A stretch of DNA of 20,785 nucleotides, from the NCBI GenBank assembly GCA_002506705.1, contig DAYA01000020.1:1-20785 (forward strand), read 5' to 3'. Position 1 is the first letter of the stretch, and every line of letters starts with the position of its first letter. The position numbers and the translations under genes are program-made. Below are positions 14,625-20,785 of the stretch, piece by piece. The notes below the pieces were generated by a model. That model had not been told where the DNA came from, searched no databases, and saw only the letters and a program-made list of their open reading frames with translations. The DNA comes from Euryarchaeota archaeon UBA550 (GTDB taxonomy: Archaea; Thermoplasmatota; Poseidoniia; Poseidoniales; Poseidoniaceae).

Positions 14625-15431
14625 TCACTCTGTACGAGGGTTCACCGGATCTTCAGAACCTTCAGCATATACAATACTGACAACGTTGTTGACATTTACG
14701 TCATCTCCGTTCTCGGCAACCTCAACCGACAGGGTCCAGAATCCAATCGCTATGTCCCTTGTTGTGTAGTCCCATGTTTCTTCGCTATTGTCTGGTATTG
14801 TTCCAGAACTAGATGAAATCTCTTCTTCATCAGGATTAGTTAGTGACCATGTAACATCTGAGTTGCCACCACCAAAGAATGGTCCACTTCCTGGATTGTT
14901 TACGGTGGAAGAAATCGTAATTCTGTCTGCTAATGGTTCCTCATCCTCACAATCAGGAGTAGCATCAAAAGTCATTGTTGCAGAACTAGTCTGTGAATCT
15001 GACCATGTAATCTGCATGTCTATTCTGACAACGACTTCCATACTATGAGAGTTGCCTTCTTCATCTTCTGCAGTTAGAGTTGTTTCGAATACTCCGTGCG
15101 TAAGCCAAGTGTATGATATCACTGCATTATCGGATGGGTCTGCTTCAATTGGCGTAGAACCATCATCAGGATCTAGAATGATCTTGGTGATTGATCCATC
15201 ATCAGAAGTTGTATCTGCAAAATCAAATGACAGCTCAACCCCTGTTGTTGGTCCTGCCTGTCCGTTATTTTCTGAGGTTTCCACCATTCCAGACGTCGAG
15301 TCGTAAAATACAACCAAATTGATTGGTCCAGAGTATTCTCCATCACCTTCGTCATCTCCTCCAATGCAGCCAGCAAGGCTAGCGCTGAGTAAAGTCAGAG
15401 TAACGGCCATTAGACGGAAATTCGCCTTCAT
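14625..15431 (-). CDS. Secreted lipoprotein with PKD/Ig-like domains
   Basis: 268 residues. The N-terminus MKANFRLMAVTLTLL SASLAGC is a lipoprotein signal peptide with lipobox SLAGC (Cys22), then an acidic glycine-rich linker (IGGDDEGDGEYSG). Residues about 35-135 look like a PKD/Ig-like beta-sandwich (LSFDFADTTSDDGSITK; YTWLTHGVFETTLTAED). Residues about 138-255 form a second beta domain resembling CARDB modules (ITISSTVNNPGSGPF; WTLSVEVAENGDDVN). It should sit on the outer face of the cell membrane, anchored by lipid, and is very acidic like many marine archaeal surface proteins. No catalytic motif is visible; a binding or structural role is likely. A weak TATA-like GGATAAGTA lies about 22 bases upstream. 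Same strand as radA but followed by a hairpin, so probably a separate unit. Confidence 0.8.
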   Translation of the reverse strand: MKANFRLMAVTLTLLSASLAGCIGGDDEGDGEYSGPINLVVFYDSTSGMVETSENNGQAGPTTGVELSFDFADTTSDDGSITKIILDPDDGSTPIEADPSDNAVISYTWLTHGVFETTLTAEDEEGNSHSMEVVVRIDMQITWSDSQTSSATMTFDATPDCEDEEPLADRITISSTVNNPGSGPFFGGGNSDVTWSLTNPDEEEISSSSGTIPDNSEETWDYTTRDIAIGFWTLSVEVAENGDDVNVNNVVSIVYAEGSEDPVNPRTE

Positions 15432-15501
15432 CGGTTAACCCTAAATGGTACTTATCCAAAAACCTCCCGTTATTTCAAACCAAAATTAGGTCGGTGGGTT
15501 C

Positions 15502-15510
15502 AAGAATAGA
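15502..15510 (+). promoter_or_regulatory. Weak TATA-like element of the tRNA gene
   Basis: AAGAATAGA is centred about 25 bases before the first base of the mature tRNA, the position expected for an archaeal tRNA promoter. The match to a TATA box is weak. Confidence 0.25.
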
Positions 15511-15531
15511 GACTGTCGCCGTCGGGATAAC

Positions 15532-15609
15532 AGCGGGATAGGTTAGCTTGGTTAGACCGACGGGCTCATAACCCGTAGATCGATGGTTCAAATCCATCTC
15601 CCGCTACCA
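15532..15609 (+). tRNA. tRNA-Met(CAT), probably the initiator, CCA encoded
   Basis: All arms pair: acceptor AGCGGGA/TCCCGCT, D stem GGTT/GACC with loop AGCTTGGTTA, anticodon stem ACGGG/CCCGT with loop CTCATAA (anticodon CAT), T stem GATGG/CCATC with loop TTCAAAT, discriminator A, and CCA at 15607-15609. The mature body before CCA is 75 bases and there is no intron. Initiator identity is suggested by the A1-U72 pair, the AGCGGG/CCCGCT acceptor typical of archaeal tRNAi, and three consecutive G-C pairs next to the anticodon loop. An elongator or an Ile2 (lysidine/agmatidine-type CAT) tRNA is less likely because of these pairs. Confidence 0.9.
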
Positions 15610-15618
15610 ATTACACAG

Positions 15619-16314
15619 TCAATTTGTACTGTATGTATGGTAATCATGCGTTGGAACAAGAGAATCAACAGCGGCTTGCAGTCTTGCGTTCGCAGCCTGT
15701 TCACCAGCCATAATCGCAGATATTTGGCGCTCGATATCCGCCTGTACCTCGCCTCCTAAAACCGCCCCAATTCTTCTTGCATCAGCAGCAGGCCTACCTT
15801 CTATTTCCAAGATATATGTGCCATTTCTGCTGATCACTGGGCCTGCTAAGGGGTATAATTTCGCTAATGTTTTCACGTATCCACACTGCTCTGCAACATC
15901 CAATGCAGCCGCCAGATGTCCTGGTTGCAGTTTTTCACACTTGGAAAAAGCCTTCTTTGCAGCACTCTTCTTTCCAGCATTTGCGTGAATAAAACCTGCG
16001 AGATGGTAATCAGCAGCGGCAGTAACAAAATCGTGGCCCATTGCTTTCCCGTGTTTGTTTCGATGTTTGTGAAGTAGTCCAATTGTAATTCTTGCACGCT
16101 TGTATTTTTGCCGACTATTCAAAACTCCAGCGAGGATTCTCAAACCTTTCACAAGTATTCCTTGCGTGTCATCATCCCTATCCTTTTGAGCCATCAACTG
16201 GTCCACTAAAGCCGAGGCCATCACTTCTGCTCGCTCGCCTCGCCCTTCTCTGTAATACGCCTCAAGTTGGGCGATTGCTTGCTCAGGGTCAGCGGCGCCA
16301 AACATGAATCTCAT
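15619..16314 (-). CDS. TPR-like helical repeat protein
   Basis: 231 residues, alanine- and lysine-rich, no signal peptide or TM segment. It is mostly helical, with hairpins resembling tetratricopeptide repeats: AIAQLEAYYREGRGERAEVM, then ITIGLLHKHRNKHGKAM, DFVTAAADYHLAGFIHANAG, and KKSAAKKAFSKCEKLQPGHL, the last being the clearest TPR-like unit. A central basic part (KYKRARITIGLLHKHRNKHGK) could bind RNA or an acidic partner. The start ATG 16314 is preceded at 24 bases by the shared TATA-like element; Met4 is an alternative. It is divergent from the AK6-like kinase with a 50-base gap and convergent with the tRNA gene (nine bases apart). Function unknown; a scaffold role is the usual expectation for such repeats. 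Confidence 0.75.
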   Translation of the reverse strand: MRFMFGAADPEQAIAQLEAYYREGRGERAEVMASALVDQLMAQKDRDDDTQGILVKGLRILAGVLNSRQKYKRARITIGLLHKHRNKHGKAMGHDFVTAAADYHLAGFIHANAGKKSAAKKAFSKCEKLQPGHLAAALDVAEQCGYVKTLAKLYPLAGPVISRNGTYILEIEGRPAADARRIGAVLGGEVQADIERQISAIMAGEQAANARLQAAVDSLVPTHDYHTYSTN

Positions 16315-16333
16315 TCTTCTAATCGAGGCATGA

Positions 16334-16342
16334 TGTTTAACA
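16334..16342. promoter_or_regulatory. Near-symmetric TATA-like element shared by two divergent genes
   Basis: TGTTTAACA is an inverted repeat TGTT/AACA around a central T at 16338. Its centre lies 27 bases from the ATG of the AK6-like gene (16365) and 24 bases from the start of the TPR gene (16314). One element could therefore direct leaderless transcription both ways. Confidence 0.4.
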
Positions 16343-16364
16343 CTTGGCCACTACAGCACATCAC

Positions 16365-16853
16365 ATGGAAGAACAGGTGGTGCGCTCAATTGGAGTGATC
16401 GGCACACCTGGATGTGGAAAAACCACATTGTGTTCTAAGTTAGGACTACCCGTCATTTCGATGAAGGATTATGCTGAGGAGAATAACTGCCTTGGTGAAA
16501 TTGGTAAAGATGGAGCAGCTGAAATCGATGTCGAGAGGTTATCGACTATCTGGAGAAACCCAGAGACTCTAACTCTAATTGATGGACATCTTGCGCACTT
16601 TATTCCAGTCGATGCTCTAATTGTCGTTAGATGTGACCCTCGTGAATTGAAAGTGAGACTTGCAGATAGAGGATATTCTGACGGTAAAATCCGCGCTAAT
16701 GTAGAGGTGGAGATGCTAGGAGGGCCATGGAACGACCTCCTTGATGATGATAGGCCAATTTACGAAGGAATTGAAGTTGAGGCATGGATTTCTGCAGGTT
16801 GCCCACATTTTACAACTCCTGATATGGCAATAGATTGGCTTTCTGAACCATAA
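16365..16853 (+). CDS. AK6/Fap7-type adenylate kinase-like NTPase
   Basis: 162 residues from ATG 16365; a TTG seven codons upstream is unlikely. Walker A is GTPGCGKT (13-20). The order of motifs fits the archaeal AK6/Fap7 group: P-loop, VISMKDYAEENNCLG, IDGHLAHFIPVDALIVVRCD, then the arginine-rich LID-like RGYSDGKIRANVEVEML. The protein is small, as usual for this group. Eukaryotic Fap7/hCINAP assists maturation of the 40S subunit and archaeal homologues bind the ribosomal protein uS11 (Rps14), so a role in small-subunit assembly as well as nucleotide phosphorylation is plausible. It is followed 32 bases later by the CDP-alcohol phosphatidyltransferase. A TATA-like element lies 27 bases before the start. 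Confidence 0.8.
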   Translation: MEEQVVRSIGVIGTPGCGKTTLCSKLGLPVISMKDYAEENNCLGEIGKDGAAEIDVERLSTIWRNPETLTLIDGHLAHFIPVDALIVVRCDPRELKVRLADRGYSDGKIRANVEVEMLGGPWNDLLDDDRPIYEGIEVEAWISAGCPHFTTPDMAIDWLSEP

Positions 16854-16885
16854 GTAACAAAGACGGTAAACGCCGAGCCTAGCCC

Positions 16886-17587
16886 ATGGCACTGGAAAAG
16901 GGTCGTAATTTGTTCAAGCAGTTGAGCGAACCCCTTGTGTCGAAATTAGAGGGTGTTAATCCTGCAACCCTCACATGGCTGACTCTTCCAACCGGCCTAG
17001 CCTCTGCATGGTTAATGATGAATGCAGGGACGGGTCAAGAAGGAGCACTGATGTTTGTTGGAGCGGCAATTTTGATGGCTACTGCAATGGCTTTAGATGG
17101 CCTAGACGGTAACTTAGCAAGAGCAACAGGCCAGGTTACGAGATGGGGAGATTATCTCGACCACACCCTCGACAGAGTTCTCGACGTTGTTTGGGTTCTC
17201 GCCCTTGGATACAACATGGTTTGGTTTGGTCATACAGAATTGGCTTGGGCCGCTGCTATGTTTGCAATGTTTGGCTCCTATCTGGGCACTCAAGCACAGG
17301 CAGTAGCAGGCAGCAGAAATTACGGCGGATTTAGTCGTGCAGACAGAATGGTTCTCACCTTCGCAGCACTTCTTGGTGCTGCGATTATGGCCTACATGGA
17401 TTACGGTTCATGGGGCGAGTGGAACAATATCGAAATCAATCCAATCTCTTTGATAATTGCAATTTCTGGACTTGGCGGAATTTACACATTCGTTGTAAGA
17501 TTTTTCAAAGCGAAGGCAGATTTGCAGTCTCTAGACAAAACCAAGCCTCTATCTACTCCGAAGGGCAAAGAGAATACAGATGAATGA
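16886..17587 (+). CDS. CDP-alcohol phosphatidyltransferase family enzyme
   Basis: 233 residues with about six hydrophobic segments. The complete family motif D71xxDGxxAR...G88xxxDxxxD96 is present as DGLDGNLARATGQVTR followed by WGDYLDHTLD; the aspartates bind two metal ions and the CDP substrate, and the last one is the likely base. The enzyme transfers a polar alcohol phosphate to a CDP-linked lipid (or the reverse), in archaea making archaetidyl-glycerol, -serine or -inositol phosphates. Which headgroup is used cannot be decided from this sequence. The C-terminal tail is polar (TKPLSTPKGKENTDE). It follows the AK6-like gene by 32 bases on the same strand and may share its transcript. Its stop codon overlaps the ATG of a possible 32-aa ORF (ATGA). 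Confidence 0.9.
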   Translation: MALEKGRNLFKQLSEPLVSKLEGVNPATLTWLTLPTGLASAWLMMNAGTGQEGALMFVGAAILMATAMALDGLDGNLARATGQVTRWGDYLDHTLDRVLDVVWVLALGYNMVWFGHTELAWAAAMFAMFGSYLGTQAQAVAGSRNYGGFSRADRMVLTFAALLGAAIMAYMDYGSWGEWNNIEINPISLIIAISGLGGIYTFVVRFFKAKADLQSLDKTKPLSTPKGKENTDE

Positions 17588-17682
17588 GTGTTCACTTACC
17601 GGACGTGCTGAAAACGCGCAAACTAAGCGTGGTTTACACCGCCTACGGCGGTATCCTCATAACCGAATCACAGAAAGCGTAG
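17584..17682 (+). CDS. Possible 32-residue small ORF
   Basis: ATG at 17584 overlaps the stop of the preceding gene as ATGA, the arrangement seen in translationally coupled genes, and the frame runs to TAG at 17680-17682. The product MSVHLPDVLKTRKLSVVYTA plus twelve more residues has no recognised motif. It lies between the phosphatidyltransferase and the large surface protein and contains the 17638-17652 hairpin. It may be a chance frame. Confidence 0.2.
   Translation: MSVHLPDVLKTRKLSVVYTAYGGILITESQKA
17638..17652 (+). promoter_or_regulatory. Perfect 6-bp GC-rich hairpin
   Basis: ACCGCC, loop TAC, GGCGGT. It lies 36 bases before ATG 17688 and 51 bases after the stop of the phosphatidyltransferase. 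No T-run follows, so intrinsic termination is doubtful; it has the same plan (perfect stem, three-base loop) as the two hairpins before the PIN gene. Confidence 0.35.
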
Positions 17683-17687
17683 AAGTG

Positions 17688-20600
17688 ATGGGTGGCAGGA
17701 TGCTGAACGGAGGAAATCGCAGGACGACCTATTTCGTCCTCTCCATATTGCTTGTATCATCACTTCCGATGTTGAACACAGTAAGCGCTGATATCGGTAT
17801 TCCGGATGAATTACAGGCGCAAGATATCACGGTTTCATTTGACAATGTCAGTGAGACTACAACCGTGAGTTGGAGAAATATTGAAGATACAGCAGGTAAC
17901 TTCAACCTTTACTCCGAATTGTGGGATGCGACATATCACATATATCGCCACACGGCTCAAATTACCCCAGCAAATATCGAATCACTAACTCCATGGACAT
18001 CAGTAACCGCTTGTGACCAAGCAACTATTTCTCAAAGCATCGACTGCAGAGGAGAAGCATTGGGTACTCATGAGGTAACTTACCAAGTTGGAGCTGGAAC
18101 AAATGGTACATTCTATTATGCGATTACAACAGAACTTGGTAATGGCACAATCACATCACCACTTGATTTCGGTGCGAGTTCTTTACTAGAACCAGTAACA
18201 GAAATTACGACACCAATCCGTTCTCCTTTCAATGTTCAAGCAACATTTGACCCCGGAGCAAGCCAGACGACCATACAATGGATCAATTACAATACATTGT
18301 ACCCGATTCTACCTGAAACAGGACCAGACGCTCTTCAGATCAATGTTTGGCAAACCAATTTCCAGATAACCAGAGCAAATGCAGATAGTTTGTTCATTCC
18401 AAATAATCCTGATGTCACTAAGGTTGCTACTGTCTCATCAACCTCAACAAATTACGTTTTGGATATCCCTCCTCAGACCAACAGAGAAGTCTACTACTCA
18501 GTGACCTATCTCTTGCCAAATTGGACTGAGAACGGTAGCGATTACGAGGACATACGATTCCTGTCAAGTAACGCTATGACATCTTCACTGCTTGAAGATA
18601 ATACTCCTCCTAACGACGTGACTACCGTTGAGGCTCTATTCAACCCACTTGAGAACGGTACTGGATATACCACAATTGCTTGGGACGGACTATTCTCAGA
18701 GGAGAATGAAGTCTACAAGATTTACAGGCATGGCGAATATTTCTCATCAACCAATGACCCGTATGCTCAGTTGATTGCAACGGTTGCGGAAGCAGCAGAT
18801 ACCGATGATGATGGTTCATTCGTATTCTATTACAACGTACCATACAACACATTTGGTAACTTCATCTATTGTGTTGTCGTCGTAGACCAATATGGTGCAT
18901 ACAACACCGACATATCATCAAATTCCTGTGATGATGTTGACGAAGATTCAGATGAGAATTGGATTAAGGAGCCAACTAACGTGAAGGCCGAGTTCATTGG
19001 CAATCTAACGACTAGAGTCACTTGGTCCGACCAAGTTGGTATTGAAGGAGAAAGATATCACATTTGGAGAGCTGCATGGAGAGTTCAAGGTGCAGAATTC
19101 CAAGAAAACATGTCTATGATTTGGATGGGCAGCGTCCCTGATGGAGTAGAACAGTTCGATGTTCAACTCGACCCAGGTGTCATATCATCAAACTCTCACT
19201 ACTTCGTAACGAGCGAGGCTCTATACAACTGTCAAGGATGTAATGGGACCATGATGTACAAGGAATTGGTACAGAATTGGGATGGACCTATCATAGAGGA
19301 CACACAGTCTCCCAACCCTGCTAGAATTAGCAACCTTATGATGCTTGGAGAATTAAAAATCGTCGATTTGGAGTGGTTTAATACCGACCAGGAAAATGGT
19401 GAGACATATTCGCTATACCGCCACTTTGGAGATCCTTTTGGTGACTCAGAGTTCGCTGTATCAAACTACACTGACCCTGGATGGGAACTGATTGAAGAGT
19501 CCATTCCCGAGAATGAGTTCGCAACAATGATCAGACAGATTCCAGTTCCTTTGGATAGCCAAAGAGATGTTTGGTATGCAGTAATCGTAGCAGACTCCTT
19601 TGGGAACATAAACCCGCAAATTCTTCCGGGTATTGGTGGCAACGCATTGATGGTTACAGAAGACACACAAGCTCCAACAATCACCTACACCATCACAGAC
19701 GAAGACAGTGTTCCTGTACAAGACAACTCCATTGTGAGGGGAGAATACACTCTGAGAATTGAGACCTCTGAACTACTGAATGATTTCCCCCTCATCAATA
19801 TCACAACATCTGCAGGAGAGTCCCTCACAGGTGGTGCAGAGACAGCAATGGTACTTCTTTCACAGAATACAAATGACCCAGATAAAGGTCCGGAATACTT
19901 CCAGAGTTTCACAATCTCTTCATCTACAAACGCTGGAGATTTGTTGATTTCGATCAATCTTACAGACATGGTTCTGAACAATGTCGAAAGACAGATTACC
20001 GAATTCTCGATTGATGCAAAATCGCCTACGGTAACAATTTTCTCACCAACATCTGAAAATGATGGTGCTATGTACCTGTATGGAAATGCGATTAAGGTAG
20101 TTGCTGGCGCAACAGACGATGTTGGAATCGTAGACATGCAGATGAGATTTGTTCAAAACTATGGAACATCATCATCGGTCACCGAACCATGGAGAAATGT
20201 AACTGGTCTTACCATTAACGAAGATGGAGATTGGACATTTGAGATGTCTTTCAGTTCAGGTAACTTCCTTCCCGGTGTCCACGAAGTTTCTGTTAAGGCC
20301 GTGGATTCAGCAGGAAATGAAAGGACTACTAAAGTCCAGTTCGTCACAGATTTCTGTAGACAAAGAGTCTCCGATGGTTCAACGGTTTGTGAGTATTCAA
20401 ACCCTGTTGCAGAAGAACCGGAAACGGTCTATCCAGAACTCAATGCAACAGACCCTCCTTACATGATTGCATGGGTTACAGCAGGTGTATCACTGCTTGC
20501 TGTGCTTGTGTCATTGGTGGTAATCACAACAGCAATGTCTGGCCCGAAGAAGAAGAAGGGTGACGATGATGACGATGTTGGAGATGATTGGATGAACGAA

Positions 20601-20785
20601 TTCATTGGAACATCATCAGAACCTGATATGGCAGCAATCACTGGAACAGCTCCTAAGGAAGAGAAGAAAGAGGAGCAAAAGTCAGCACCTGAGGATGATG
20701 AAGACGACCCATTCGCAGTCAATACAATTCAACCAAAGAGGCGCCGTAAGAAGAAAGCATCTGATGATGACGATGATGACGACGA
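17688..20785 (+). CDS. Giant secreted FN3-like repeat protein with C-terminal TM anchor (3' end outside window)
   Basis: The frame runs from ATG 17688 (or 17700) to the right edge with no stop: at least 1032 codons. A TATA-like TCATAAC centred near 17660 favours 17688. A signal peptide ends near LNTVSA. Five beta-domain repeats carry a related strand: YHIYRH (83-88), FQITRA (225-230), YKIYRH (343-348), YHIWRA (457-462) and YSLYRH (574-579), spaced 114-142 residues, resembling fibronectin type III modules. Two further Ig/cadherin-like domains follow (DTQAPTITYT; SPTVTIFSPTS with VKAVDSAGNE). A TM helix lies at about 926-950 (MIAWVTAGVSLLAVLVSLVV), then a charged cytoplasmic tail with KKKKGDDDDD and further lysine and aspartate runs. 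It is very acidic and rich in N-glycosylation sequons. It is probably a surface adhesin or S-layer-associated protein; no enzyme motif was seen. Probably only a few residues are missing. Confidence 0.85.
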   Translation, partial: MGGRMLNGGNRRTTYFVLSILLVSSLPMLNTVSADIGIPDELQAQDITVSFDNVSETTTVSWRNIEDTAGNFNLYSELWDATYHIYRHTAQITPANIESLTPWTSVTACDQATISQSIDCRGEALGTHEVTYQVGAGTNGTFYYAITTELGNGTITSPLDFGASSLLEPVTEITTPIRSPFNVQATFDPGASQTTIQWINYNTLYPILPETGPDALQINVWQTNFQITRANADSLFIPNNPDVTKVATVSSTSTNYVLDIPPQTNREVYYSVTYLLPNWTENGSDYEDIRFLSSNAMTSSLLEDNTPPNDVTTVEALFNPLENGTGYTTIAWDGLFSEENEVYKIYRHGEYFSSTNDPYAQLIATVAEAADTDDDGSFVFYYNVPYNTFGNFIYCVVVVDQYGAYNTDISSNSCDDVDEDSDENWIKEPTNVKAEFIGNLTTRVTWSDQVGIEGERYHIWRAAWRVQGAEFQENMSMIWMGSVPDGVEQFDVQLDPGVISSNSHYFVTSEALYNCQGCNGTMMYKELVQNWDGPIIEDTQSPNPARISNLMMLGELKIVDLEWFNTDQENGETYSLYRHFGDPFGDSEFAVSNYTDPGWELIEESIPENEFATMIRQIPVPLDSQRDVWYAVIVADSFGNINPQILPGIGGNALMVTEDTQAPTITYTITDEDSVPVQDNSIVRGEYTLRIETSELLNDFPLINITTSAGESLTGGAETAMVLLSQNTNDPDKGPEYFQSFTISSSTNAGDLLISINLTDMVLNNVERQITEFSIDAKSPTVTIFSPTSENDGAMYLYGNAIKVVAGATDDVGIVDMQMRFVQNYGTSSSVTEPWRNVTGLTINEDGDWTFEMSFSSGNFLPGVHEVSVKAVDSAGNERTTKVQFVTDFCRQRVSDGSTVCEYSNPVAEEPETVYPELNATDPPYMIAWVTAGVSLLAVLVSLVVITTAMSGPKKKKGDDDDDVGDDWMNEFIGTSSEPDMAAITGTAPKEEKKEEQKSAPEDDEDDPFAVNTIQPKRRRKKKASDDDDDDD
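17721..17740 (+). repeat. Perfect 7-bp inverted repeat in the signal-peptide coding region
   Basis: AGGACGA (17721-17727), loop CCTATT, TCGTCCT (17734-17740). It lies within the first codons of the large surface protein. As mRNA it would fold just after the start codon; it may equally be chance. Confidence 0.4.

Noticed and set aside
15433..15440. GGTTAACC palindrome just before the lipoprotein ATG
   Set aside because: Eight symmetric bases are expected by chance at this scale and no related element flanks it.
16344..16364. TTG at 16344 as start of the AK6-like gene
   Set aside because: It adds seven atypical residues and lies inside the likely promoter; ATG 16365 gives the usual family N-terminus and a TATA box at -27.
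20530..20785. Lysine and aspartate runs at the right edge as an assembly artefact or microsatellite
   Set aside because: Codons are mixed (GAT/GAC, AAG/AAA) and the frame is kept, so the runs look selected at protein level as part of a cytoplasmic tail.
1..20785. CRISPR arrays, insertion sequences, rRNA, integrase or attachment sites
   Set aside because: No regularly spaced repeats, transposase or integrase motifs, or rRNA sequence were found by eye on either strand.

Overview
The window looks like a marine planktonic euryarchaeon of the Thermoplasmatota, most probably Marine Group II (Poseidoniales). The evidence is an archaeal-type RadA with a helix-hairpin-helix domain, an archaeal FtsZ, an AK6/Fap7-type kinase, an initiator-like tRNA-Met beginning AGCGGG, TATA-like boxes centred 23-28 bases before several start codons (suggesting leaderless mRNAs), acidic secreted proteins with a C-terminal membrane anchor, and a very bacterial-looking NADP isocitrate dehydrogenase. 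The lineage is an inference; no 16S rRNA is present.

Layout. 1-4.9 kb: the C-terminal end of a DHH/DHHA1 phosphoesterase, a 14-TM drug-efflux-type MFS transporter and a divergent MMPL/RND exporter sharing a 61-base intergenic region with an inverted repeat, then a small four-helix membrane protein with intramembrane histidines. 4.9-8.3 kb: one very large protein made of alpha-helical repeats with an intact C-terminal PIN nuclease domain. 8.4-11.6 kb: isocitrate dehydrogenase, a divergent OsmC-family protein, and a two-gene unit of TerB-like proteins, one carrying acidic DDPLxxFAEED repeats. 11.7-14.5 kb: a secreted 'choice-of-anchor V'-like protein with a CxCH motif, then ftsZ and radA on the minus strand, separated by 78 bases that hold several inverted repeats. 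14.6-16.3 kb: a PKD/Ig-like lipoprotein, the tRNA-Met, and a TPR-like protein. 16.3-20.8 kb: an AK6-like kinase divergent from the TPR gene through one near-symmetric TATA element, a CDP-alcohol phosphatidyltransferase, a possible 32-aa ORF, and a giant secreted FN3-like repeat protein with a C-terminal TM helix whose frame is still open at the right edge.

Most of the window is chromosomal housekeeping with compact organisation: four convergent gene pairs abut or overlap at their 3' ends. No mobile element, CRISPR array or rRNA was seen. The most unusual items are the solenoid-PIN protein with two perfect hairpins in front of it, the TerB-like pair, inverted repeats at promoter or start positions of several genes, and the large repeat-containing surface protein.
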